This document shows, piece after piece, positions 17,497 through 26,155 of a stretch of 64,000 nucleotides of DNA. Below the pieces are notes generated by a model. That model made no database searches and was not told where the DNA came from. It worked only from the letters and a program-made list of their open reading frames with translations. This DNA is from Rhodoferax sp. OV413 (lineage in GTDB: Bacteria; Pseudomonadota; Gammaproteobacteria; Burkholderiales; Burkholderiaceae_C). How positions within the stretch are numbered: position 1 is the first letter of the stretch; every line of letters begins with the position of its first letter. The DNA is taken from contig NZ_FNJA01000005.1 of NCBI RefSeq assembly GCF_900104385.1, forward strand, positions 1-64,000, in the 5' to 3' direction. The position numbers and the translations under genes are program-made.

Positions 17497-18132
17497 ATGA
17501 CTGAGCGCCCCCAAACCCTTGGCGAAGAAATCGCCAACAGCGTGAGCCACGGCGTGGCCCTGCTGGCCGCCATCGTCGGAACCCCGTTCCTGATTCTGTC
17601 GGCCCGCGAACTGTCGGTCGCCAGCCTGGTCGGTGCCGCCGTGTTTGCCTTCACCATGGTGCTGCTGTACCTAACATCCACGCTGTACCACGCCCTGCCC
17701 GCAGGCCGCGGCAAACAAGTCTTCATGAAGCTGGACCACGGCGCCATCTATTTGTTCATCGCCGGCAGCTACACGCCGTTTGCACTTGGCGCACTCAAAG
17801 GCCCCTGGGGCTGGACGCTGTTTGGCCTGGTCTGGTCGATGGCCGCCATGGGCATCTTGCTGAAAGCCTTCAACCGGCTGTCGCACCCCTGGCTGTCCAC
17901 AGGCCTGTACCTGGCCATGGGATGGCTGGTGCTGATCGCCGCCGTGCCGCTGGTGCAGCGCGTGCCCTCGGCCGGCGTGGCACTGCTGGTTGCCGGCGGC
18001 CTGGCCTACACCCTGGGCGTGGTGTTCTTCATGCTGGACAACAAAGTGCGCTACGCCCATACGGTGTGGCACGGCTTTGTGACGGCCGGCACGGCCTTCC
18101 ACTTCTTTGCCGTGCTCGGCTACGCGGCTTAA
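17497..18132 (+). CDS. Hemolysin III family (PAQR-like) membrane protein
   Basis: 211 residues with seven predicted transmembrane helices and the HlyIII/YqfA motifs: ANSVSHG near residue 14, YLTSTLYHAL with the conserved Ser and His, KLDHGAIYLFIAGSYTPF with the Asp and His, and a C-terminal HTVWHGFVTAGTAFHFFAVL. These Ser/Asp/His residues form the putative zinc site of the PAQR superfamily. The family name does not imply haemolysis. ATG at 17497 is used; the longer GTG-started frame crosses the upstream non-coding region. Its stop overlaps convergently with the next minus-strand gene. Confidence 0.9.
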   Translation: MTERPQTLGEEIANSVSHGVALLAAIVGTPFLILSARELSVASLVGAAVFAFTMVLLYLTSTLYHALPAGRGKQVFMKLDHGAIYLFIAGSYTPFALGALKGPWGWTLFGLVWSMAAMGILLKAFNRLSHPWLSTGLYLAMGWLVLIAAVPLVQRVPSAGVALLVAGGLAYTLGVVFFMLDNKVRYAHTVWHGFVTAGTAFHFFAVLGYAA

Positions 18133-19292
18133 GTCGTCTCGGGAAACACCGCCTCGCCCAGGTTCAGCATCAGCCGGTTCGCCCAGGCGAAGATGGCGAT
18201 GGCGTGCACCAGGTCCAAAATTTCCAGGTTCGACAAGCCAGCGGCGCGCACCGCCTGCAACTGCGCTGCGCCGAACTGCGCTGGGCGCAAGGTCAGGTCA
18301 ATGGAAGCCTGGACGATGGCGCGTTCGCGAGCATTCGTGCCCGCGCCCTGCGGCTCGGTGAACACCTGAAAAATCACGTCATTGCGCTTGGCCAATTGCT
18401 CGAAGCGCTGGGCGTGCACTGAGGCGCAGTAGACGCAGCCATTGATGCGCGACACCACGGCGCTGGCCAGCTCGCGCTCGGCGCGCGACAGGCCGCCCGG
18501 CGCGTACATGATGGCGTTGAACACGGTAGAGCGCTCTTCCAGAATCCGCGGCTGGTGCACCAGCACGCGGTAGTAGTCGCTGGTCTTGGCCTTGGGGTGG
18601 CTGGCCTCCAGCACCGCCAGTTGTGCCGCGGTGGCCTGCTCCAGATCCACCACCGGCAGCCAGGCCTTCCAGCCCAAGGTCTCGCTGGTGTAGCCGTTCA
18701 CGCGCAAAACCTCGCCGGGCTTGGGCAGATTCGCCGGATGCACGAAAGGTGCATCCGCCGCTTCAACCGGCGCGGCACCGCCATCGTCACCCAATGCCGC
18801 CAGCGCCTGCAGGCCAGCCACCACACGCAACTGGTAGGCCACGAAGGCCACCAGCTGGGCCAGGGCAATCACTTCGGGTGTAGTCAAACCGGCAGCCGGT
18901 AGCTGCAACAAGGCAGCCTGGTCGCCGTCCACCGGGCGCTCGGTCAGCGTGCGGGTGAAAGTCAGGATGGCCTGCAGCCGCGGGTCGCTGCTGGGCGCTT
19001 CACCATCGATGGCGGCTTGCTGGGCGGGCGTCAAGGCGGGCAAAGCTGCCAGACGTTCGAGGTAATGCGCCAGCAGCACCGCACTGCCGGCCAGGCGAGC
19101 GATGCTGTGCGCGGCCAGCAGGCGTTCGGCCAGGGTCGGGCCGCTCAGCGCGGGATCGAACAAGCCGTCGTAGCTGCCCTGGGTGGCAGTCACCACCTTG
19201 TCGCGCTGGTGGCGCACGGCGTAGGTCGCGCTGGCATTGGACAAAGCGGCAACGCTGTCCACCACGTCGGCGGTGCTTGTGGTCAAAGTCAT
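18129..19292 (-). CDS. Fused CMD domain/alkylhydroperoxidase (AhpD-like) protein
   Basis: 387 residues combining two carboxymuconolactone decarboxylase (CMD) modules. The N-terminal half (about 1-190) resembles the Avi_7170-type CMD proteins, and the C-terminal half carries the AhpD-type redox motif NGCVYCASVH with Cys286, Cys289 and His293, as in the Avi_7169-type peroxidases. Such proteins usually occur as two neighbouring genes beside flavin monooxygenases and peptide-type ABC importers, so this looks like their fusion. Start ATG at 19292 follows GGAGAC. It is the last gene of the 28625-18129 operon. Its substrate is unknown; peroxide removal in support of the monooxygenase is a guess. Confidence 0.82.
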   Translation of the reverse strand: MTLTTSTADVVDSVAALSNASATYAVRHQRDKVVTATQGSYDGLFDPALSGPTLAERLLAAHSIARLAGSAVLLAHYLERLAALPALTPAQQAAIDGEAPSSDPRLQAILTFTRTLTERPVDGDQAALLQLPAAGLTTPEVIALAQLVAFVAYQLRVVAGLQALAALGDDGGAAPVEAADAPFVHPANLPKPGEVLRVNGYTSETLGWKAWLPVVDLEQATAAQLAVLEASHPKAKTSDYYRVLVHQPRILEERSTVFNAIMYAPGGLSRAERELASAVVSRINGCVYCASVHAQRFEQLAKRNDVIFQVFTEPQGAGTNARERAIVQASIDLTLRPAQFGAAQLQAVRAAGLSNLEILDLVHAIAIFAWANRLMLNLGEAVFPETT

Positions 19293-19323
19293 CTGTGTCT
19301 CCAATCTGGGGGAATTCAATTCT

Positions 19324-20640
19324 TCAAGCGTTTTCGGGTTCTGGCGCAGATTGCATCTGCACGGCATGCTTCAAAAACCGTAGCACCGCCGGCCAGGACT
19401 GCGCATCGGCAAGAGCGTTTGGCGCAGGCGCACCACCGCTGGTGCTGGTGCGGCCCGACACCGGGTGCGCGTAGACCAGCTGGGTGGTGGGCACGTAGGG
19501 GAAGACAATGGAGTGGCCGGCATCTGCGAAATCCAGGTGCTCCACCGCATGTGGATGCTGGTGCTGTTCCAGCCGCTCCACCACCATGCGGCTATAGCGG
19601 CTGGAAGGCCAGGAGCCGTCGTCGCTGGCCGACAACAGCAGCACCGGGCCGCGGATGTTTTCTACGCGGATACGGGCACGCTCGACAGCCTCTGGGTCCT
19701 GCAACGCTGTCAACAGCGCGTTCGCGTGGCGGCGTGGCTGCGGGCCTTCGTCCCACGGTGCCCAGGTCGCGGTGCGGTTGTTTTCCCACAAGTGCGGCAG
19801 TGGCTGGCCGCGGTAGATCCAGGCCGGGCCATCGCGCCCCGTGGTCGGGTCGCAGGCGTTCTGCGCGCTGTGCACCACGGCGCCCGGCACATAGCCAATG
19901 ACGGCCGACACCGACTCAGGGAACAGCGAACCCAGCAGCAGTACCAGTTCACCACCGCGCGACTGGCCGCTCAGGGCCACAAAGCCCTGCGCGGGCCGCA
20001 GCCGGCGGTGCATCCAGTACAGGGCTTTCTCGAAGTATTCGAGCGGCGTGTTCGAGATGTAGTCCGGCAAGCCCGGTGCCTTGAAATAGCCCAGGGCCAG
20101 CGCCGCATAGCCGTGCGACGCATAGAGCGCAGCGCGCGGCTCGTTGATGCCACCGCCCGAGCCGTTCAGCACCAGCACCGCCGGGTGCGGCCCCGCGCCA
20201 GGCGGCAGGTACAGCGTGCCGACCAGGCCTTCCTCGCGGATCTCGCGCCGGGTCACGCCCTCGCCGGCCAGGCGCTGGACGAAGCCGCCCTGCAGCTGGC
20301 TACCGTCGCTGCGCTGCACGCGGACAGACGTCTCCAACGCGGCGCCCGGTTCGGCCGCGAATACCTCGCGCGAGGCACCGGCTGTTTCAGGCGCTTGCGA
20401 CCAGACCAGGCCCATGGCGGAGACACCAGCGTAGCTGCCCGACAGCGGCGCATCGCGCGCCAGGTCCACCGTGCCATCGGCATCGGCGCGGAAGCGGGCT
20501 TCGGCAAGCCAGGCAACACCCGGGCCGCGCAGCGTGCGGCTGGAGACAAGAATCTCTTCACCCGCCACCAGGCCTTGCACCGCGATGCGCCGCGGCACAT
20601 CGATCAGCGCATCCGCCGGGCTTATCGACAGCGCAGCCAT
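19324..20640 (-). CDS. Acyl-CoA thioesterase/BAAT-like alpha/beta hydrolase
   Basis: 438 residues with the two-domain layout of the acyl-CoA thioesterase / bile acid-CoA:amino acid N-acyltransferase family: an N-terminal beta-sandwich (about 1-130) and an alpha/beta hydrolase domain. The nucleophile is Ser227 in GQSRGG (thioesterase type rather than the Cys of N-acyltransferases), with Asp340/341 and His376 (AGHS) completing a plausible triad. No signal peptide. It lies 3 bases after the solute-binding protein gene. Activity on an imported acyl compound is inferred from context. Confidence 0.82.
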   Translation of the reverse strand: MAALSISPADALIDVPRRIAVQGLVAGEEILVSSRTLRGPGVAWLAEARFRADADGTVDLARDAPLSGSYAGVSAMGLVWSQAPETAGASREVFAAEPGAALETSVRVQRSDGSQLQGGFVQRLAGEGVTRREIREEGLVGTLYLPPGAGPHPAVLVLNGSGGGINEPRAALYASHGYAALALGYFKAPGLPDYISNTPLEYFEKALYWMHRRLRPAQGFVALSGQSRGGELVLLLGSLFPESVSAVIGYVPGAVVHSAQNACDPTTGRDGPAWIYRGQPLPHLWENNRTATWAPWDEGPQPRRHANALLTALQDPEAVERARIRVENIRGPVLLLSASDDGSWPSSRYSRMVVERLEQHQHPHAVEHLDFADAGHSIVFPYVPTTQLVYAHPVSGRTSTSGGAPAPNALADAQSWPAVLRFLKHAVQMQSAPEPENA

Positions 20641-20643
20641 GGC

Positions 20644-22212
20644 CTACTGCTTGCTGACCTGCATGGCGGTGGTGCGGTCGCTCAGCAGCGGCACCACTTT
20701 CAGGCCCTTCTTGGCGGCCCAGATGTTCTGGTAGTGGAACAGCGGAATCGCGCCCACGTCGTCGGTCACCAGCTTCACCGAGTGGCGCAGCATGGCTTCG
20801 CGGCGCTTGGCGTCGAACTCGACGGTGGCGGCGTCCAGCGCCTTGTCCACCGACTCATTGCTGTAGTGGCCCCAGTTGGAAGCGCCACGGCCACGCTTGG
20901 GGTCGGCACTGGCAAAAGCGTTCAACAGACCATAGCCCGCCTCGCCCGTGCCATTGCCCCAGGCCAGCGCGGTGACGGCGTATTCGTTCTTGTTGGCACG
21001 GCCGGAATACACCGACCAGGGCACGACCTGCAGTTGGGTCTTCACCCCGATGCGGGTCCAGAACTGGGCCACGGCCTGGGCGGTCTCGGGTGCTTGCGGA
21101 TAGCGGTCGCCGGGCACATGGATGGTGATCTGGAAGCCCTGCGGGAAGCCGGCCTCGGCCAGTAGCTTCTTGGCCTGCTCGGGGTTGTAGGCGATGTCCT
21201 TGACCTCGGCGTTGTAGCCGAAGGTGCCCTTGGGCATCCACTGGTTGGCCTCGGTCACCGTGCCTTGCAGGATGCGGTCGACGATGGCCTTGCGGTTGAT
21301 CGCCAGTGACAAGGCCTGGCGCACGCGCAGGTCTTGCAGCGGGTTCTTCTCCAGCGGCTTGCCGGCGTTGTCGGTGATGAACTCGTTGGTGCCGGGGCGG
21401 AAGCTGGGCTGCAACAACAGCACGCGCAGACCAGGGTAGGTGTAGACGCTGACCGAGGCCGTCTTCTTCAGGCGCTCCACGTCGGACACCGCCACCTTGT
21501 CGATCACGTCCACATCGCCGGCCAGCAGCGCAGCAGTGCGCGCCGAGCCGTTGTTGATGTAGCGGTAGTTGACCTTTTCCCACGCGGCCTTGGGGCCGTA
21601 GTAGCTGCTGCTGCGCTCGAACACCGCGCGGTCGCCCGGCACATAGGAAATGAACTTGTAAGGCCCGGTGCCGACCATGGCGCGGCCGGCGTTGTAGTCC
21701 TCGGTCTTGGACTTTTCACCGATGTGCTTGCTGACGATATAGACCGAAGCGATCTCCAGCGGCAGGTTGGGATTCGGCGTATTGGTCTTGATGATGACGG
21801 TGCTGGCATCTTTGGCGGTGACCGATTCCACCGTGCGCAGCGCACCCACATAGGAGGCCACGCTGCCCGGCACATTGCGTGCGCGCTGGAACGAAAACAG
21901 GATGTCGTCCGCGCTGAACGGCGTGCCATCCTGCCACTTGATGTCGGTGCGCAGCTTGAATTCCCAGGTCTTGTCGTCCAGCGACTTCCAGCTACTGGCC
22001 AGCGCCGGCTCCAGCTTGCCACCGTCGCGCGAGCTGATGATCGAGTCCCAGAAATGCAAGGCCAGCGAACGGTCGCCCGCGTGGTTGTTCAGCTCGGGGT
22101 CGGCGGACGAGATCGGGTCGGCAAAGCCGATGGACAAGGTCTGGGCCGAGGCCGACACGCCCACGGCCAGCAAGGCAGCGGCGAACAAGGGAGAAAGCTT
22201 CAGGGGGTGCAT
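20644..22212 (-). CDS. Periplasmic binding protein, peptide/opine/nickel (SBP_bac_5) family
   Basis: 522 residues with a cleavable signal peptide (about 1-24, ending VSASAQT) and the large class II fold of DppA/OppA proteins, with blocks ALASSWKSLDDKTWEFKLR, WQDGTPFSADDILFSFQRA and LRVRQALSLAINRKAIVDRI. It delivers substrate to the DppBCDF-like complex encoded by the adjacent genes. Ligands of this family range from peptides to opines, glutathione and nickel; the neighbouring oxidative genes suggest a small organic compound used as nutrient rather than a peptide. Confidence 0.92.
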   Translation of the reverse strand: MHPLKLSPLFAAALLAVGVSASAQTLSIGFADPISSADPELNNHAGDRSLALHFWDSIISSRDGGKLEPALASSWKSLDDKTWEFKLRTDIKWQDGTPFSADDILFSFQRARNVPGSVASYVGALRTVESVTAKDASTVIIKTNTPNPNLPLEIASVYIVSKHIGEKSKTEDYNAGRAMVGTGPYKFISYVPGDRAVFERSSSYYGPKAAWEKVNYRYINNGSARTAALLAGDVDVIDKVAVSDVERLKKTASVSVYTYPGLRVLLLQPSFRPGTNEFITDNAGKPLEKNPLQDLRVRQALSLAINRKAIVDRILQGTVTEANQWMPKGTFGYNAEVKDIAYNPEQAKKLLAEAGFPQGFQITIHVPGDRYPQAPETAQAVAQFWTRIGVKTQLQVVPWSVYSGRANKNEYAVTALAWGNGTGEAGYGLLNAFASADPKRGRGASNWGHYSNESVDKALDAATVEFDAKRREAMLRHSVKLVTDDVGAIPLFHYQNIWAAKKGLKVVPLLSDRTTAMQVSKQ

Positions 22213-22243
22213 GGCAATCCTTCAGGTAAAAAGTAGAGAAAGG

Positions 22244-23269
22244 TCAGGCCGCGTCGTCATCCAAATGACAGGCGCTTTGGTGGTTGATCGCGATGCCACG
22301 CAGGCGCGGCACCTCGGTGCGGCAGCGCGGCATGGCCTGCGGACAACGTGGGTGAAAGTGGCAGCCCGGGGGCGGCGCAATCGGGCTGGGGATCTCGCCA
22401 CGCAGCGCGCTGAAGCGGGTGCGGCGCGCATCGATGCGCGGAATCTCGGCCAGCAGTGCGCGGGTATAGGGGTGGTGGGCGCGGGCGAACAGCTCTTCGA
22501 CCGGCGCGCTCTCCACCACCCGGCCCAGGTACATCACCACCACCCGGTCGCACACATGCTCAACCACGCCCAGGTCGTGGCTGATAAACAAATAGGTCAG
22601 GCCCAGCTGATCGCGCAGGTCCATGAACAGGTTCAGGATCTGCGCCTGGATGGACACGTCGAGCGCAGCCACCGCTTCGTCGCAGACCAGCAGGCCGGGC
22701 TGCACCGACAGCGCGCGTGCAATGCCGATGCGCTGGCGCTGGCCGCCGCTGAACTGGTGCGGGTAGCGGTGCCGCAGCGCCGGGTCAAGGCCGGCCCGCT
22801 GCAGCTGGGCGCACACATAGTCGTCATAGCCGGCAGCATCGGTCAGACCGTGCAGCAGCGCCGCCTCGCCGACGATGCGGGAGATGCGCAGGCGCGGGTT
22901 CAGGCTGGCGAACGGGTCCTGGAACACCATCTGGATGCGCAAGCGCGCGGCCAGGCGCTGGGCCGGTGTTTGCTGCGCCAGCGGTGTGCCGCCGACCCAG
23001 ACCTCGCCTTCGGTCGGCGCCAGAAGATCGGCGGCGATGCGGCCCAGGGTCGACTTGCCGCAACCGGATTCGCCCACCAGGCCGATCACCTCCCCGGGCC
23101 GTACCGCCAGGTCCACACCGTCCAGCGCATGCGTAACCACCGGCGGCTGGGTCAGGCCCAGCGTGCGCAAGGCGCGGCCGACCGGGCCGGGCGGCGGTGC
23201 CGCGCCAAAGCGCTTGGCCACACCGCGCAACTCGACCAGCGGGGTTGCTTCCACAGACACGGCACTCAT
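22244..23269 (-). CDS. ABC transporter ATPase, DppF/OppF-like
   Basis: 341 residues: Walker A GESGCGKST, signature FSGGQRQR, Walker B LLVCDEAVAALDVS, H-loop ISHDLGVVEHV, and the C-terminal oligopeptide-transporter extension with CHFHPRCPQAMPRC (two or more Cys, as in the OppF iron-sulfur-like tail). Its start overlaps the stop of the DppD-like gene by four bases. It pairs with the DppD-like ATPase as the motor of the importer. Confidence 0.93.
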   Translation of the reverse strand: MSAVSVEATPLVELRGVAKRFGAAPPPGPVGRALRTLGLTQPPVVTHALDGVDLAVRPGEVIGLVGESGCGKSTLGRIAADLLAPTEGEVWVGGTPLAQQTPAQRLAARLRIQMVFQDPFASLNPRLRISRIVGEAALLHGLTDAAGYDDYVCAQLQRAGLDPALRHRYPHQFSGGQRQRIGIARALSVQPGLLVCDEAVAALDVSIQAQILNLFMDLRDQLGLTYLFISHDLGVVEHVCDRVVVMYLGRVVESAPVEELFARAHHPYTRALLAEIPRIDARRTRFSALRGEIPSPIAPPPGCHFHPRCPQAMPRCRTEVPRLRGIAINHQSACHLDDDAA

Positions 23270-24288
23270 GCAAACTCCTTGGCGGGGGCCACGGCCCCGG
23301 GGTGAAAACAGCGCACCTGGTGGCCGGTCTGCTGTGCGCGTGGCTGCGTCAAACCGGGCGGCACGGCACAGGCGCTGGACGCGCGGGCGCAGCGCGGCGC
23401 AAACGCGCAGCCCGTGGGCATGTCCAGCAGGCTGGGTGCCATGCCGGGAATCTGCTTGAGCCGCGCGCCGCGCCGATTCGCGCTGGGCAGGCTGCCGATC
23501 AGGCCCTGGGTGTAGGGGTGCTGCGGGTGGTCGAGTACGTCGTCCACCGAGCCATGCTCGACGATGCGCCCGGCGTACATCACCGCGATCTCGTCGGCCA
23601 GGCCGGCCACGACAGACAAGTCGTGGCTGATCCAGACCAGCGAGGTGCCGCGCTCGCGCACCAGCTTTTGCACCTCGGACAGGATTTGCGCCTGGATGGT
23701 CACGTCCAGCGCTGTGGTGGGCTCGTCGGCAATGATCAGGTCCGGCCCGTGCAGCATGGCAATCGCAATCGCCACCCGCTGGCGCATGCCGCCCGACAGC
23801 TGGTGCGGATAGGCGCGCAGCCGGTCCTCCGGGCTAGCGATGCCCATCAAGCCCAGGGTGTCGCGCGCATGGTTCCAGGCCTGGGCGTGCGAGACCTTGC
23901 GGTGGGCGCGCACCGCCTCGACCATCTGCGTGTCCACACGCAGCACCGGGTTCAGCGTGGCCATCGGGTCCTGGAAGATCATGGCGATGCGGTCGCCCTG
24001 CAGCTGGCGCAGGGCCGAGGGCTGCATCTGCGTCAGGTCCTGGCCCTTGAACAGCACCTCGCCGCCTACTACCTTGCCCGGCGCATCGACCAGGCCCATG
24101 ATAGAAAAACCGGTGACAGATTTGCCCGAACCAGATTCACCGACCAGACCCAGCACCTTGCCACGGCCCAGCGTGAACGACACGCCATCGACCACCGGCA
24201 GCACGCCGGCGCGGGTGTTGAACTGGGTGCGCAGGCCGCGCACTTCCAGCAGCGGGACTTCGGCGGTTGATGTTGCGGAGGTATTCAT
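23266..24288 (-). CDS. ABC transporter ATPase, DppD/OppD-like
   Basis: 340 residues with Walker [10 protein letters not shown], signature LSGGMRQR, Walker [16 protein letters not shown]-loop [11 protein letters not shown] and C-terminal extension [14 protein letters not shown]. It is the second motor subunit of the Dpp-type importer. Four-base overlaps with both neighbouring genes (permease before, DppF-like after) indicate strict co-translation. Confidence 0.93.
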   Translation of the reverse strand: MNTSATSTAEVPLLEVRGLRTQFNTRAGVLPVVDGVSFTLGRGKVLGLVGESGSGKSVTGFSIMGLVDAPGKVVGGEVLFKGQDLTQMQPSALRQLQGDRIAMIFQDPMATLNPVLRVDTQMVEAVRAHRKVSHAQAWNHARDTLGLMGIASPEDRLRAYPHQLSGGMRQRVAIAIAMLHGPDLIIADEPTTALDVTIQAQILSEVQKLVRERGTSLVWISHDLSVVAGLADEIAVMYAGRIVEHGSVDDVLDHPQHPYTQGLIGSLPSANRRGARLKQIPGMAPSLLDMPTGCAFAPRCARASSACAVPPGLTQPRAQQTGHQVRCFHPGAVAPAKEFA

Positions 24289-25184
24289 TTCTGCAACCTT
24301 GGATTGAGTACGTCGCGTAATTGATCGCCCACGAGGTTGATCGCCACGATGGTGGCCAGCAGCGCCACGCCGGGGAAGAAGCTGATCCAGTATTCGTTCG
24401 ACAGCAGGTACTGGTAGCCGTTGGAAATCAGCAGGCCCAGCGAGGGCTCAGTGATCGGCACGCCCAGGCCCAGAAAGGACAGCGTGGCCTCCAGCGTGAT
24501 GGCGCGCGCCACCTGCAGCGCTCCAATCACCATCAGCGGCGGCATGCAGTTGGGCAGCACATGGCCGATGGCGATGCGCCAGGCCGGGATGCCCTGGCCG
24601 CGGGCGGCTTCCACATAGTCGCGCCGGCCCTCTACCAGTGCCTGGCCGCGGGCGGTGCGCGCGTAGTAGGCCCATTCCAGCAGCACCAGGGTCAGGATCA
24701 CATTGCCCACGCCCTTGCCCACATAGGCCAGGATCATCAAGGCCATGAGGATGGTGGGGAAGGACAGCAGCAAGTCGACCAGGCGCATCAGCAGCGCATC
24801 GACCTTGCCGCCGGCATAGGCGGCCAGCAGGCCCACCAGGGTGCCCAGGATGCCGGCGATCAGCGCCGAGCCTATGCCCACCAGCAGGCTGATGCGCAGG
24901 CCGTAGACGATGGCCGAGTACAGGTCGCGGCCCTGGCCGTCGGTGCCTAGCCAGTAGGTGAAGCTACCCAGGCCGTTGGCCGTGCCCGGATGCAGGCGTG
25001 CGTCCATCACGTCCAGCTGCATCAGGTCATACGGGTTCTGCGGCGTGATCCAGGGCGCGCAGAGCGCTGCCAGCAGCACCAGGGCCAGCACCGCCAAGCC
25101 GCCCAGGGCGATGCGCGATTGCGCGAAATCGGTAGCCACGCGCCACCAGATGGAGCGCTCGTCAAAATTACGCGCCGGCTTCAT
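24285..25184 (-). CDS. ABC transporter permease, DppC-like
   Basis: 299 residues with a cytoplasmic N-terminus, a first helix around 30-50, a periplasmic loop with LGTDGQGRDLYSAIVYGLRISLLVG (typical of DppC/OppC) and the EAA loop DYVEAARGQGIPAWRIAIGHVLPN. It forms the membrane channel together with the DppB-like protein. Confidence 0.93.
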   Translation of the reverse strand: MKPARNFDERSIWWRVATDFAQSRIALGGLAVLALVLLAALCAPWITPQNPYDLMQLDVMDARLHPGTANGLGSFTYWLGTDGQGRDLYSAIVYGLRISLLVGIGSALIAGILGTLVGLLAAYAGGKVDALLMRLVDLLLSFPTILMALMILAYVGKGVGNVILTLVLLEWAYYARTARGQALVEGRRDYVEAARGQGIPAWRIAIGHVLPNCMPPLMVIGALQVARAITLEATLSFLGLGVPITEPSLGLLISNGYQYLLSNEYWISFFPGVALLATIVAINLVGDQLRDVLNPRLQK

Positions 25185-26155
25185 TTGGCACCTTCCAGCC
25201 GCGCACGCGGGTCGAGCAGGCGGTAGAGCAAGTCCACCACCAGGTTGATACAGACAAACAGGACGACGACCACCATCAGGTAGGCCACCACCACCGGGCG
25301 GTCCAGCGAGTTGATGCTGTCCAGAATCAGCTTGCCGGCGCCCGGCCAGGCGAAGATGGTTTCGGTGACTACTGCGTAGGCGATGGTCGAGCCCAGCTCC
25401 AGGCCCAGCACCGTCACCAGCGGAATCAAGGTGTTGCGCAGCACATGGGCCAGCATCACCCGCAGCGGCGACAAGCCCTTGGCGCGGGCGAACTTCACAA
25501 AGTCCTGCGGCAGCACCTCGCGTACGCCGGCCCGGGTCAAGCGCAGCACCAGCGAAATCTTGAACAGCGCCAGGTTGAACGCGGGTAGTACCAGGTGCTG
25601 CAGGCCATCCAGCGTCAGCCAGGACCAGGCAATGCCCAGGAACACACGCGTCTCACCGCGGCCGCTGGCCGGCAGCCAGCCCAGCTGCACGCTGAACAGC
25701 ATGATCAGCATCAGCGCCACCCAGAAGGCCGGTAGCGAGAAGCCAACGATGCTGGTCGCCATCAAGGCCTTGGACAGCGCGTGGTCGGGCTTCATGCCGG
25801 CGAACAGGCCCATGGGCACACCCAGCAGTACGGCCAGCAGCAGCGCCGACACCGCCAGCTCCAACGTCGCCGGCAGGCGCTGCAAGATCAGCCGCACCGC
25901 GTCTTCCTGGTAGACAAAGCTCTTGCCCAGGTTGCCGCTGAGCGCGCCTTTGGCAAAGGCGAAATACTGCTGCCACAGCGGCTGGTCCAGGCCCAGGCGG
26001 GCGATGGCGGCCAGGCGCTCCTGCTGGTTCAGGTCGTCGCCGATCAGGATGTCCACCGGGTTGCCGATGGCGTGCAGGCCGACGAAAACAATGATGGTCA
26101 TCGCCAGCACCACCAGCGCAGCCTGTCCGATGCGGCGCAACAGCCAGCCGGTCAT
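25181..26155 (-). CDS. ABC transporter permease, DppB-like
   Basis: 324 residues, starting at the ATG at 26155 that overlaps the stop of the FAD-monooxygenase gene (ATGA). DppB hallmarks include the first helix with LLRRIGQAALVVLAMTIIVF and the EAA-loop region DFVKFARAKGLSPLRVMLAHVLRN. A much longer open frame extends upstream but it is the complement of the oxidoreductase gene reading frame region and lacks similarity. Confidence 0.93.
   Translation of the reverse strand: MTGWLLRRIGQAALVVLAMTIIVFVGLHAIGNPVDILIGDDLNQQERLAAIARLGLDQPLWQQYFAFAKGALSGNLGKSFVYQEDAVRLILQRLPATLELAVSALLLAVLLGVPMGLFAGMKPDHALSKALMATSIVGFSLPAFWVALMLIMLFSVQLGWLPASGRGETRVFLGIAWSWLTLDGLQHLVLPAFNLALFKISLVLRLTRAGVREVLPQDFVKFARAKGLSPLRVMLAHVLRNTLIPLVTVLGLELGSTIAYAVVTETIFAWPGAGKLILDSINSLDRPVVVAYLMVVVVLFVCINLVVDLLYRLLDPRARLEGAK

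Noticed and set aside
17497-18132. Haemolytic toxin
   Set aside because: The hemolysin III name is historical; the sequence is a seven-helix PAQR-like membrane protein with no toxin context.
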